This document shows positions 17,811-26,133 of a stretch of 64,000 nucleotides of DNA, piece after piece (position 1 is the stretch's first letter; every line of letters starts with the position of its first letter). The translations under genes and the position numbers were made by a program. The DNA is from Bacteroidales bacterium M6 (GTDB taxonomy: Bacteria > Bacteroidota > Bacteroidia > Bacteroidales > Muribaculaceae): positions 61,210 through 125,209 of the forward strand of contig LUJQ01000021.1 in NCBI GenBank assembly GCA_001689485.1, written 5' to 3'. The notes below the pieces were generated by a model. That model saw only the letters and a list, made by a program, of their open reading frames with translations. It was not told the origin of the DNA and made no database searches.

Positions 17811-20024
17811 ATGATTGAAAGCCTGATTTCCGACCTCGCGTTCATACTGCTGCTCGGGGCGGTGGTGACACTGCTTTTCAAGTGGATAAAACAGCCGGTG
17901 GTGCTGGGGTATATCGTGGCAGGGTTCCTTGCTAGCCCGCACTTCGAACCTCTCCCATCGGTCACAACAGAAGCCAACATCGAATTCTGGGCGCAGATAG
18001 GGATTGTGGTACTGCTGTTTTCGCTGGGGCTGGAATTCAGTTTCCGCAAACTGCTCAACACGGGCGGTTCCGCCGTGGTTACGGCACTTGTAATCGTTAC
18101 CGGCATGATGGCCACCGGCTTCGCTATAGGGCATCTGTTAGGTTTCACAAACATCAACAGCCTGTTTCTAGGCGGCATGCTTTCGATGTCGTCGACAACC
18201 ATAATCATAAAGGCTTTCACCGATTTGAACCTGCGGCAGAAAAAATTCGCATCGCTGGTGTTTGCCGTGCTGATTGTCGAAGACCTTTTCGCCGTGGTCA
18301 TGATGGTTGTGCTTTCATCGATAGCTATCAACAACAGCGTGGAGGGGGGCGAAATGCTGATGAGTGTGAGCAAACTTGCATTCTTCCTGATTATATGGTT
18401 CCTGGTGGGGGTATTCATCCTGCCCTCGACCCTTAACAAGTTCCGCCGTTTCCTCAACAACGAGACCCTCTTGGTCGTATCCATGGGGTTGTGCCTGGGC
18501 ATGGCTGTCTTCTCGGTGTTCTGCGGTTTCTCACTGGCATTGGGAGCCTTCGTGATGGGTTCCATCCTGGCCGGGACCAGCTATGCCGAACGCATCGAAC
18601 ATGTCACCATGCCTGTCAAAGACCTCTTCGGCTCGGTGTTTTTCATCTCGGTAGGGATGATGGTGCAACCCGGCATAATCATGCAATACTGGTGGCCGAT
18701 TCTTTTGCTGTCGGTGGTGGTAATAGCCGGAATGATAGTTTTCGGCACATTCGGCATGCTTATCACAGGCCAAAGCCTCCGCGTAGCCATCGAATCAGGT
18801 TTCTCACTTACCCAGATAGGTGAATTCGCCTTCATCATAGCAACACTCGGCATGAGCCTGGGGGTTCTCAACCCCGAAATCTACCCCATAGTGGTAGCCG
18901 TGTCGGTAATCACCACATTCACTACCCCGTATTTCATCCGCATGGCCGACCCGGCCTACCGGCTGGTGGAAAGCCGGTTGCCGAACCGTTTCCGCTTCCT
19001 TATCGACCGTTACACCGAAGAGGTGAAACAACATGAGGAGGGTTCGCGACGCAGGGCTTGGATGTCGCTTCTGCGCCGCTACTTCTGGCGCATAGCGCTC
19101 TATTCCATCATAATCGTGGCCATATCCATGATAAGCCGCAATTACCTGATGCCCTACCTTAACGGCCTGATGCCGTCGTGGAGCCGCTTCATCGGGGTGG
19201 CATTGACACTTGCGTTCATGGCACCGTTCCTGCTGGCCCTGTGCCTGCCACCGCAAATGGAACGCGGCAACGATAAGGAACATCTGACAGCCGGCGAACT
19301 TAAACTGCCGCGCATCATCATGATGGTGTTCCGCCTTTTGCTGGCACAGGCATTCATTGTCTACGAACTGTCGCTGTTCTATTCGCTCAAAGTAGGTATC
19401 CTGATTGGAATCGCCTGCTTCCTGATAATGCTTATGCTCTTTTCGCGCAGCCTGAACCGGCGCCTGCGCCATATAGAGGCAAAATTCATCGAAAACCTCA
19501 ACGAACGCGAATGGCGCCGTTCGGGTAAAAACAACAACCTCGTCAACGACCTCCACCTCGCCCATATCCGCGTGGGCTACGGATGCCCCTTCGTAGGCGA
19601 AAGGCTCATAAACTCCAACATCCGCCAACGCTACGGCATCAGCCTGGTCATGATTCAGCGCGGCCCGGAAGTAATACCCGTACCAGGGGGAGATACACGC
19701 ATCTTCCCTGGTGACGTGATAGGCGTAATCGGCACTGACGAACAGATTTCAGCCGTGCTGCCCGTTATCGATGCCGACCAGCCCGAACCCGAAAGCCAAC
19801 ACGAATTAAACGACTTCAAACTGACCAGTGTGACCCTCACCCCTTCATCTCCGCTCTCGGGGATGACACTTGCCTCGGCCGATGTAAGGAGGAACTACCA
19901 GACACATGTCGTTGCGTTGGAACGCGACAACGAATTTTTCGACCATCCGGCATCGATAGTCCTGCAACCGGGCGACCGCCTATGGATTGTAGGCACACCG
20001 GCCATGGCCGAGAAGTTGAAATAG
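17811..20024 (+). CDS. CPA2-family cation/proton antiporter with RCK_C domains
   Basis: Inner-membrane exchanger of the KefB/RosB-like monovalent cation:proton antiporter-2 family. About the first 390 residues carry the 12 or so membrane helices, with the family block QIGIVVLLFSLGLEFSF near residue 65. A linker with three or four further hydrophobic segments (about 425-550) follows. The C-terminus has two TrkA-C/RCK_C domains (about 583-655 and 665-737), which bind a regulatory ligand in related transporters; each shows the PGD turn (IFPGDVIGVIG and LQPGDRLWIVG). No Rossmann RCK_N domain is evident. Its ATG is only 5 bases downstream of the heptamer element, so that element now occupies the place of its upstream control region. 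Confidence 0.9.
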   Translation: MIESLISDLAFILLLGAVVTLLFKWIKQPVVLGYIVAGFLASPHFEPLPSVTTEANIEFWAQIGIVVLLFSLGLEFSFRKLLNTGGSAVVTALVIVTGMMATGFAIGHLLGFTNINSLFLGGMLSMSSTTIIIKAFTDLNLRQKKFASLVFAVLIVEDLFAVVMMVVLSSIAINNSVEGGEMLMSVSKLAFFLIIWFLVGVFILPSTLNKFRRFLNNETLLVVSMGLCLGMAVFSVFCGFSLALGAFVMGSILAGTSYAERIEHVTMPVKDLFGSVFFISVGMMVQPGIIMQYWWPILLLSVVVIAGMIVFGTFGMLITGQSLRVAIESGFSLTQIGEFAFIIATLGMSLGVLNPEIYPIVVAVSVITTFTTPYFIRMADPAYRLVESRLPNRFRFLIDRYTEEVKQHEEGSRRRAWMSLLRRYFWRIALYSIIIVAISMISRNYLMPYLNGLMPSWSRFIGVALTLAFMAPFLLALCLPPQMERGNDKEHLTAGELKLPRIIMMVFRLLLAQAFIVYELSLFYSLKVGILIGIACFLIMLMLFSRSLNRRLRHIEAKFIENLNEREWRRSGKNNNLVNDLHLAHIRVGYGCPFVGERLINSNIRQRYGISLVMIQRGPEVIPVPGGDTRIFPGDVIGVIGTDEQISAVLPVIDADQPEPESQHELNDFKLTSVTLTPSSPLSGMTLASADVRRNYQTHVVALERDNEFFDHPASIVLQPGDRLWIVGTPAMAEKLK

Positions 20025-20069
20025 TGCATTTAAGGGTGGTTCCACACCTGCAAATGCAACGGAATTTTG

Positions 20070-20077
20070 TAACTTTG
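20070..20077 (+). promoter_or_regulatory. -7 box upstream of guaA
   Basis: TAACTTTG matches the Bacteroidetes -7 consensus TAnnTTTG and lies 48 bases before the guaA ATG. The matching -33 position has no clear TTTG, so the promoter is weaker by sequence than others in the window. Confidence 0.5.
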
Positions 20078-20125
20078 CATTTCAAACCAATCAGCGGCTT
20101 AACAACATTCCCACATAACAACACT

Positions 20126-21649
20126 ATGCAGGAAAAAATAATAATCCTCGACTTCGGTTCGCAAACCACTCAGCTCATCGGGCGACGTGTGCGCGAGCTA
20201 AACACCTACTGCGAGATTGTGCCCTACAACAAGTTCCCCCACGACGACCAGTCGGTTATCGGGGTAATCCTGTCAGGCTCACCCTTCTCGGTCTATGATG
20301 AGAAAGCATTCAAAACCGACCTTGCCTCCATACGCGGGCGCATCCCGGTGCTGGGAATATGCTACGGGGCGCAGTTCATGGCATGGGCTAACGGCGGCAC
20401 GGTGGAACCGGCAGGCTCACGCGAATACGGACGCGCCCTCCTCAGCTCGGTCAACGAATCCGACCCGCTGTTCAACGGCATAGAGCCGGGAAGCCAGGTG
20501 TGGATGAGCCATGGCGACACCATCACATCCATTCCCGAAAATTTCCGGGTGGTGGCTTCAACCGAAAAAGTGCGCATCGCAGCCTACCGTATCGACAATG
20601 AAAACACCTGGGGTGTGCAGTTCCACCCCGAAGTGTATCATTCGGCAATCGGTACCGACCTCCTGCGCAACTTCGTGGTAGGAATCTGCGGCAGCCGTCA
20701 GGATTGGAGTGCGGAATCATTCATCGACACTACCGTGGCACAGCTGCGCGAACAGCTTGGCGACGACAAGGTGGTGCTCGGGCTCAGCGGCGGGGTCGAT
20801 TCATCGGTGGCAGCAGTGCTGCTCAACCGTGCCATCGGCAAAAACCTCACCTGCATCTTCGTTGACCACGGAATGTTGCGCAAGGACGAATTCCGCAACG
20901 TGCTGCACGATTACGAATGCCTCGGGCTTAACGTGGTAGGGGTTGACGCATCAGCCAAATTCTTCACCGAGCTTGCAGGCGTGACCGACCCCGAACGCAA
21001 ACGCAAAATAATAGGCAAAGGCTTCATCGACGTATTCGATGAAGAAGCCCACAAAATCAAAGATGTCAAGTGGCTCGCCCAGGGAACCATCTATCCCGAC
21101 TGCATCGAGTCGCTGTCAATCACCGGCACCGTCATCAAGAGCCACCACAACGTGGGCGGGCTCCCTGAAAAAATGAACCTGCGCCTTTGCGAACCACTCC
21201 GCCTTCTTTTCAAAGACGAAGTGCGTGCGGTGGGACGCGCCCTAGGCATGCCCGACCACCTCATCAAGCGCCACCCATTCCCCGGCCCCGGCCTGGCAGT
21301 GCGCATACTCGGCGACATCACTCCTGAAAAAGTGCATGTGCTCCAGGAAGCCGACCACATCTTCATCCAGGGGCTCCGCGACTGGGACCTCTATGACAAA
21401 GTGTGGCAGGCAGGCGTAATCCTTCTTCCCGTGCAAAGCGTGGGCGTGATGGGCGACGAACGCACCTATGAACGTGCCGTGGCACTTCGTGCGGTCACAT
21501 CCACCGATGCCATGACAGCCGACTGGGCGCATCTCCCCTACGAATTCCTCGCCGAGGTTTCCAACAATATCATAAACCACGTGCGCGGCGTGAACCGCGT
21601 ATGCTATGATATCTCCTCGAAGCCGCCGGCCACAATCGAGTGGGAGTAA
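20126..21649 (+). CDS. guaA: GMP synthase (glutamine-hydrolysing)
   Basis: Converts XMP to GMP with ATP and glutamine, the last step of guanine nucleotide synthesis. The N-terminal class I amidotransferase domain (about residues 1-190) has the nucleophilic Cys in LGICYGAQF and the His-Glu pair in VQFHPEVYH. The ATP pyrophosphatase domain follows with the P-loop LSGGVDSS (about 220), and the C-terminal dimerisation domain has HPFPGPGLAVRILG. The 507-residue length is standard when started at the ATG giving MQEKIIILDFG; the frame is open further upstream into the antiporter gene but that part is unrelated. The upstream -7 box at 20070 supports independent transcription. Confidence 0.98.
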   Translation: MQEKIIILDFGSQTTQLIGRRVRELNTYCEIVPYNKFPHDDQSVIGVILSGSPFSVYDEKAFKTDLASIRGRIPVLGICYGAQFMAWANGGTVEPAGSREYGRALLSSVNESDPLFNGIEPGSQVWMSHGDTITSIPENFRVVASTEKVRIAAYRIDNENTWGVQFHPEVYHSAIGTDLLRNFVVGICGSRQDWSAESFIDTTVAQLREQLGDDKVVLGLSGGVDSSVAAVLLNRAIGKNLTCIFVDHGMLRKDEFRNVLHDYECLGLNVVGVDASAKFFTELAGVTDPERKRKIIGKGFIDVFDEEAHKIKDVKWLAQGTIYPDCIESLSITGTVIKSHHNVGGLPEKMNLRLCEPLRLLFKDEVRAVGRALGMPDHLIKRHPFPGPGLAVRILGDITPEKVHVLQEADHIFIQGLRDWDLYDKVWQAGVILLPVQSVGVMGDERTYERAVALRAVTSTDAMTADWAHLPYEFLAEVSNNIINHVRGVNRVCYDISSKPPATIEWE

Positions 21650-21677
21650 AAAAATGGCATAATATTAACATTTACCT

Positions 21678-21708
21678 ATTGCAATTACGAATTTTTAAGT
21701 TATCTTTG
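21678..21708 (+). promoter_or_regulatory. Promoter of the outer-membrane barrel gene
   Basis: A -33 box ATTG (21678-21681) and a -7 box TATCTTTG (21701-21708) with 19 bases between. Transcription would begin at about 21712, about 140 bases before the ATG at 21851. Confidence 0.7.
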
Positions 21709-21709
21709 C

Positions 21710-21740
21710 GGGGTAATGCGGTATGTAACCGCATTACCCC
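21710..21740 (+). promoter_or_regulatory. Perfect 13-bp hairpin at the 5' end of the barrel-protein mRNA
   Basis: Bases 21710-21722 pair perfectly with 21728-21740 around a 5-base loop (ATGTA). Because the -7 box ends at 21708, the hairpin sits at or within a few bases of the transcript's 5' end. A stem there would block 5'-end-dependent decay, as with E. coli ompA mRNA, and could account for high protein output. It is not followed by a T-tract, and a start-site terminator is unlikely. Confidence 0.6.
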
Positions 21741-21850
21741 GCTCTATTTACAATAGAACCACGACAACAGCAAACCTTTAATTTCACTACGTTATCTTCA
21801 CCATAATTTATTAACACCGTGCCTACGGCACATAAAAACACATTTTGCAA

Positions 21851-22459
21851 ATGAAAAAGCTTCTTCTAGCCGCAGTAATCGCATTGGCAACCGCAGGGGC
21901 AGCCTTTGCTCAGCAAGGTAAAATGGCAGCCGGAATCAACCTCGGCGTAGTTCCCAGCCTTGAAAGCAACCTCAAAGTCACCAACTTCCAACTCGGGGCA
22001 AAATTCCAATACGGAATCACTGACGATTTCCGCGCCGAAGCCGACCTGGAATACGGCTTCAAGTCGAAAGGTATCAGTGTGTTTGACGTAACTGCCAACG
22101 TGCACTACCTCATCAACGTTGCTGACCGTTTCAAAATCTATCCACTCGTAGGTCTCGGCTGGGGAAGCATCACACAGGATTTCGGCGGAATCTCATTTGA
22201 CGACTTCTTGAAAGACAATGGACTCCAGTCGCAATGGAACCAGCTTCCCGGTTATGTCAAAGACGACATACGCAAGGAATTCGAAGATTCGATGGATGCA
22301 GCCGGTTCTGAATCCGTAAGCCGTTTTGTGTTCAACGTGGGTGTAGGCGGCGAATATGACATCACCGACAATCTAGCACTCAATCTCGAAGTGAAATACC
22401 AGTATATGAAGGATTTCAACCGCATGCCCATCACCCTCGGCATAGCCTATAAATTCTGA
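21851..22459 (+). CDS. Outer-membrane beta-barrel protein (porin-like family)
   Basis: A 202-residue secreted protein with a clear signal peptide cleaved after AAFAQ (about residue 20). The mature part alternates polar and hydrophobic residues in strands typical of a small eight-stranded barrel (GINLGVVPSL, AKFQYGITDDFRAEADLEY, VHYLINVADRFKIYPLVGLG) and ends in the strand ITLGIAYKF with a C-terminal Phe, the signal recognised by the BAM complex. A 40-residue loop (about 115-155) carries acidic residues. Family members are annotated as outer membrane beta-barrel or porin family proteins without known substrate. A consensus promoter, a long leader and a 5'-terminal hairpin suggest strong expression. 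Confidence 0.85.
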   Translation: MKKLLLAAVIALATAGAAFAQQGKMAAGINLGVVPSLESNLKVTNFQLGAKFQYGITDDFRAEADLEYGFKSKGISVFDVTANVHYLINVADRFKIYPLVGLGWGSITQDFGGISFDDFLKDNGLQSQWNQLPGYVKDDIRKEFEDSMDAAGSESVSRFVFNVGVGGEYDITDNLALNLEVKYQYMKDFNRMPITLGIAYKF

Positions 22460-22492
22460 CCACTATTCGGATTTCCAAATGATATAATCAAG

Positions 22493-22527
22493 TCTCCGGG
22501 AGCGTAACACCTCTTTGGAGATTTTTA
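22493..22527 (+). terminator. Possible terminator after the barrel-protein gene
   Basis: A short stem TCTCC/GGAGA with an 18-base loop is followed by ATTTTTATTA, 34 bases beyond the stop. The stem is weak, so confidence is low. Confidence 0.35.
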
Positions 22528-22601
22528 TTATCGGCATCTCAGCCGCTAATAAACAGCATCTTAACAAATTTTGCCCATACACGATATAAAAAAAACGGTA
22601 A

Positions 22602-22636
22602 TTTGCGCCCCGACAAAGCAATTTTCCCTATCTTTG
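22602..22636 (+). promoter_or_regulatory. Promoter of the ferredoxin gene
   Basis: The -7 box TATCTTTG (22629-22636) is an exact consensus match; the best -33 box, TTTG at 22602-22605, is 23 bases upstream, slightly farther than usual. The leader would be about 58 bases. Confidence 0.6.
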
Positions 22637-22698
22637 CAGTTGTGAAAGCATGTGATTTTTAAAATCAGGAATTTCAACATAAACCAAAAACAAAGAAA

Positions 22699-22869
22699 AT
22701 GGCTTACGTAATTACAGACAAATGTGTCGCTTGCGGCACCTGCCTCCCCAACTGCCCGGTTGAGGCTATCTCAGAAGGTGAAATCTACGTTATCGATCCC
22801 GACACCTGCATCGAATGCGGCACCTGCGCAGAGGTTTGCCCCAGCGAGGCAATCATCCCCGGTGAATAA
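22699..22869 (+). CDS. Bacterial-type 2[4Fe-4S] ferredoxin
   Basis: A 56-residue soluble electron carrier with two complete cluster motifs of the form CxxCxxCxxxCP: Cys at 9, 12, 15, 19 and at 37, 40, 43, 47. The two halves are related by internal duplication (CGTCLPNCP and CGTCAEVCP), as in clostridial ferredoxins. It likely serves pyruvate:ferredoxin oxidoreductase and related anaerobic enzymes; that role is inferred from the family. The gene is monocistronic, with its own promoter and a strong terminator only 15 bases after the stop. The codon choice and strong signals suggest high expression. Confidence 0.96.
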   Translation: MAYVITDKCVACGTCLPNCPVEAISEGEIYVIDPDTCIECGTCAEVCPSEAIIPGE

Positions 22870-22884
22870 TCGGTAGTAATGACT

Positions 22885-22925
22885 AAAAAGCGCGTCGGCA
22901 TAATCCAATTGCCGACGCGCTTTTT
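22885..22925 (+). terminator. Intrinsic terminator of the ferredoxin gene
   Basis: A perfect 16-bp stem (22885-22900 with 22910-22925) with a 9-base loop. It has A5 on the left and T5 on the right, so it can act in both directions and also serve the converging minus-strand gene. Confidence 0.9.
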
Positions 22926-22998
22926 ATATTCCGGTAACCCTGTAATCCTGTCATCACATTACAATGGCATAATTCTATATCCCACCGGCACCGTCACA

Positions 22999-23466
22999 TT
23001 ACCGAATATCGTGATATGCCGGTATGTCGGCAACAAACCGCACTTTTCGGTTTTCATAATCAACCTCGCAGCAAAAATGGCGCAAACCGTTGGATACGAT
23101 GAGCCAGCGGGCATGCAACACCATGTTGTAACGCACAATCTGGTCGAACACCCGCTGGGTGATTTCAACATGGGGAGCCTTATATTCCACAATCATAACC
23201 GGGCGAAGCCCTTCCGACGAGAACAGCACCGTGTCGCAACGGCGTGAAGTCCCGTTCAACGTCAGCGGCACCTCGTTACCCATCAACGCAGCAGGGTAAC
23301 CCAGATTTTCCGTAAGATGGGCAACAAAATGCTGGCGCACCCACTCTTCGGGAGTAAGGGCCACCCATTTCCCACGCAAAGGGTCGAGAACACGCTCAAC
23401 CCCGTCGGGGCATTGCCGCACCTTCAACGGGGCCGGGGGGAGGTTCAATTCAGGTAATCTTTGCAA
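22999..23466 (-). CDS. Solo HsdR_N-domain protein (type I restriction R-subunit N-terminal nuclease fold)
   Basis: A protein of about 155 residues that matches only the N-terminal nuclease-like domain of type I restriction R subunits (PF13588-type). The PD-(D/E)xK centre is readable: the Asp in RRCDTVLF and the ExK in IVEYKAP, with QIVRYNMVLHARWLIVSNG following. No helicase or specificity subunit is nearby, so it is not part of a type I system; such orphans are common in Bacteroidetes and their role is unknown. The start is uncertain. There is no ATG near the expected N-terminus; I chose TTG at 23466. The frame is open to 23655, but that would overlap the divergent holA gene. Confidence 0.75.
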   Translation of the reverse strand: MQRLPELNLPPAPLKVRQCPDGVERVLDPLRGKWVALTPEEWVRQHFVAHLTENLGYPAALMGNEVPLTLNGTSRRCDTVLFSSEGLRPVMIVEYKAPHVEITQRVFDQIVRYNMVLHARWLIVSNGLRHFCCEVDYENRKVRFVADIPAYHDIR

Positions 23467-23577
23467 AGCAACAGGTTTTAATACTTTCGATTTCCGCTTG
23501 TGGAAATTTCTGTGTAAATTTACAAAACTTTTTCCAATACGTTCCACACCGGCAGCAGCAACGACAAATTCAATTCT

Positions 23578-24621
23578 ATGGCAGAGACCCCGACATTCCA
23601 GACAATAAGCCGCGACCTGCGTGCAGGCCGCCCGGCGCCGGTCTACCTGCTTCACGGTGAAGAAGGGTACTACATCGACGCACTTGTCTCACAGTTCGAG
23701 ATGCTGGTATCAGAATCAGAACGCGATTTCGACCTCACGGTTCTTTATGCGCCCGAACTTGATTCCCCGCGCACAGCCGTAAACGCCGCCCGCCGCTATC
23801 CTATGTTTGCGCAGCGCCAGGTGGTGATTGTCAAGGAAATACAGACCGCCGGAGCCAACTTCCTCAACGCCCTGGCCGAATATGCCGCCAATCCGGCGCC
23901 AACAACGGTGTTGTGTCTCTGCTGCCGAGGGCAGCAAGCCCGTGGAGCCGAATTCCTCAAGGCACTACGTGCAGGCAACGGCATCAACTTCGAGTCAAAG
24001 AAACTCAATGAACGCGGCATCGGGGCAGCCGTCACGGAATTCATCCACGAACAGGGGCTGAAAGTAGAGCCTAAAGCCCTCACGATGATATGTGACTTTG
24101 TGGGTACCGACCTGTCGCGTATCTACAACGAGGTGGCCAAACTCACCGTCACCCTCGGAAAGGGGGCTGTGGTGACCCCCGAAGCCGTGGAACGCAACAT
24201 CGGGATTTCAAAAGACTATAACAACTTCGAATTCCTCTCGGCTGTTGCCAACGCCGACACCGCCAGGGTGATGCGCATTCTCCGCTATTTCCGTTCCAAT
24301 CCCAAGGCCAACCCCGTGCAGGTGCTGGCAGTGGTGTTGTTCAATTTCTTCTCCAATATGCTCGTGGCCTATTACGCAGCCGACAAGAGCGAACGCGGGC
24401 TGATGAACGAACTCGGATTCCGCTCCCCATGGCAGCTGAAGGATATAAATGCCGGTATGCAGCATTACGGCCCATGGCAGGTAATCGAAATAATCGGGTT
24501 AATCAGGCGCTTCGATGCGGCGTCAAAGGGCAACGGCTCGCGCCTCGACCCCTACGACCTCCTGTTCGACCTGGCTATACACATACTCAACCCGCTGGGT
24601 CAAAAGGGCATACAGCTATAA
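23578..24621 (+). CDS. holA: DNA polymerase III delta subunit
   Basis: Clamp-loader subunit that opens the sliding clamp during chromosome replication. The 347-residue protein has the family's opening (PVYLLHGEEGYYIDALV, about residues 22-38), the AAA-like fold with DLTVLYAPEL and ARRYPMFAQRQVVIVKEI, and the C-terminal collar domain with SKDYNNFEFLSAV and LFNFFSNML. It starts with an ATG that matches relatives and reads away from the HsdR_N gene across a region of about 110 bases. The next gene begins 43 bases after its stop. Confidence 0.93.
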   Translation: MAETPTFQTISRDLRAGRPAPVYLLHGEEGYYIDALVSQFEMLVSESERDFDLTVLYAPELDSPRTAVNAARRYPMFAQRQVVIVKEIQTAGANFLNALAEYAANPAPTTVLCLCCRGQQARGAEFLKALRAGNGINFESKKLNERGIGAAVTEFIHEQGLKVEPKALTMICDFVGTDLSRIYNEVAKLTVTLGKGAVVTPEAVERNIGISKDYNNFEFLSAVANADTARVMRILRYFRSNPKANPVQVLAVVLFNFFSNMLVAYYAADKSERGLMNELGFRSPWQLKDINAGMQHYGPWQVIEIIGLIRRFDAASKGNGSRLDPYDLLFDLAIHILNPLGQKGIQL

Positions 24622-24664
24622 CACACCGCAAATCCCGGCTCTCCAACCTAATAAACCCTGCAAA

Positions 24665-26065
24665 ATGAAGATAACGAGATTTTTATCCGCCATATCGGTT
24701 GCAGCATCGGCCATAACGGCATCAGCGGCATCAATCGACGATGCACGCCGCCTGGCCGAAGATGGCGACACCCAAGCAGCCATAACCGTGTTGCAACAGC
24801 TCGAACAGGAAACACCCCGTGATGCCGAAGTGTCGAAAATGCTAGGCGACCTATATCTGGCCACAGCCCGTGATGCCGAAGCGCTCGATGCCTATAATGC
24901 AGCCCGCAGGAAGGGGAGCCGCGAAGCCGTGCTTGCCTTGGCGGAAATGGCCAACATAGAATACCGTGTCGACGATGCACGGCAGTTGGTGGCAGATTAC
25001 CGCAAACTGCTTAAAAAGGGGAAACGCACCATCCATCCCGACAATTCAGGCGATATAGACGAACGCATCGACCGAACCGAAAACATGCTCGGACGCGTGG
25101 AACAAATCGAGGTTATCGACTCCCTGATAGTCGATGCCGACGATTTTTTCACACACTACCGCCTGTCGCCTGAAAGCGGGTCGTTAAATCCTGTCAGCGA
25201 GCTACCTGAAGGTTTCGATGCCGCCGAACCTACAGTCGTTTACGAGCCTGAAAGCCGCAGGCAGATGATTTGGGCCGTTCCAGACACTACCGGGAGTTTC
25301 GCCCTCTACTCGTCATCGGCACTATATGGTGACTCGTGGGAGACCCCCATACCTCTTGGAGCCGACCTTGGCGAAGGGGGCGACGCCAACTACCCCTTCC
25401 TCATGCCCGACGGAGTTACGCTATATTATGCCAACGACGGAGCGAACTCACTAGGCGGACTTGACATTTTCATATCACGCCGTAACGACGACGGGTTTCT
25501 GCAACCGCAAAACCTGGGGATGCCGTATAATTCCCCTTACGATGACTACCTGCTTGCAATCGATGAACTTACAGGGGTAGGATGGTGGGCTACCGACCGC
25601 AACCGCATCCCCGGAAAGGTTACCATCTATGTGTTCGTCCCACAGGAGCTTCGGCGGAACGTCGACCCCGACAACCCGGATTTGATTTCACGGGCACGCC
25701 TTACTTCGATACGTGACACGTGGAACCCTGAAACCGACCGCGCTGAAATCATCGAACGCATCATAGCCGTGAAAAACGACGTCAGCAACCGCCAACGCCA
25801 GTTTGAAATCGCGATTCCGGGACGAGGCATCTACACCAACTACGCGGATTTCCGAACCCCGCAGGCACGCGATGCCATGCACAAATATGTGGAGAACCTT
25901 GAAAAGGTAACTTCAGCCCGCCAGCGACTGGCCGCCATGCGCGAGGGATATGCCAAAGGGAACCGCTCGGATGCTGATGTTATAAAGCAGGCCGAAGAAC
26001 AACTCGACGCGGCACAGGCTGCCCTGATTACCCTGCGTAACGACGTGATTACACTCGAACGCTGA
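24665..26065 (+). CDS. Secreted TPR / PD40-repeat protein
   Basis: A 466-residue exported protein with a signal peptide ending near TASA (about residues 1-21). Tetratricopeptide-like helices occupy about 22-140 (ARRLAEDGDTQAAITVLQQL and relatives). A beta-propeller-like part with PD40 motifs follows at about 180-330 (FLMPDGVTLYYANDGANS, LGGLDIFISRRND), then a helical tail with coiled-coil character. It shares the TPR-PD40 front of the PorE-like lipoprotein at 3822 but has no lipobox and no OmpA domain, so it is probably periplasmic and not anchored to peptidoglycan. The function is unknown. It follows holA by 43 bases. Confidence 0.8.
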   Translation: MKITRFLSAISVAASAITASAASIDDARRLAEDGDTQAAITVLQQLEQETPRDAEVSKMLGDLYLATARDAEALDAYNAARRKGSREAVLALAEMANIEYRVDDARQLVADYRKLLKKGKRTIHPDNSGDIDERIDRTENMLGRVEQIEVIDSLIVDADDFFTHYRLSPESGSLNPVSELPEGFDAAEPTVVYEPESRRQMIWAVPDTTGSFALYSSSALYGDSWETPIPLGADLGEGGDANYPFLMPDGVTLYYANDGANSLGGLDIFISRRNDDGFLQPQNLGMPYNSPYDDYLLAIDELTGVGWWATDRNRIPGKVTIYVFVPQELRRNVDPDNPDLISRARLTSIRDTWNPETDRAEIIERIIAVKNDVSNRQRQFEIAIPGRGIYTNYADFRTPQARDAMHKYVENLEKVTSARQRLAAMREGYAKGNRSDADVIKQAEEQLDAAQAALITLRNDVITLER

Positions 26066-26133
26066 CCAAGCCGTCAAACCCCGCCATCCGGTAACCCATC
26101 CTGACAAACCACAATTTAAAGCACAATTCACCA

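Noticed and set aside
23467..23655. N-terminal extension of the HsdR_N protein
   Set aside because: The extension overlaps the divergent holA gene, is Cys/Arg-rich and lacks similarity to the family, so a start near 23466 is preferred.
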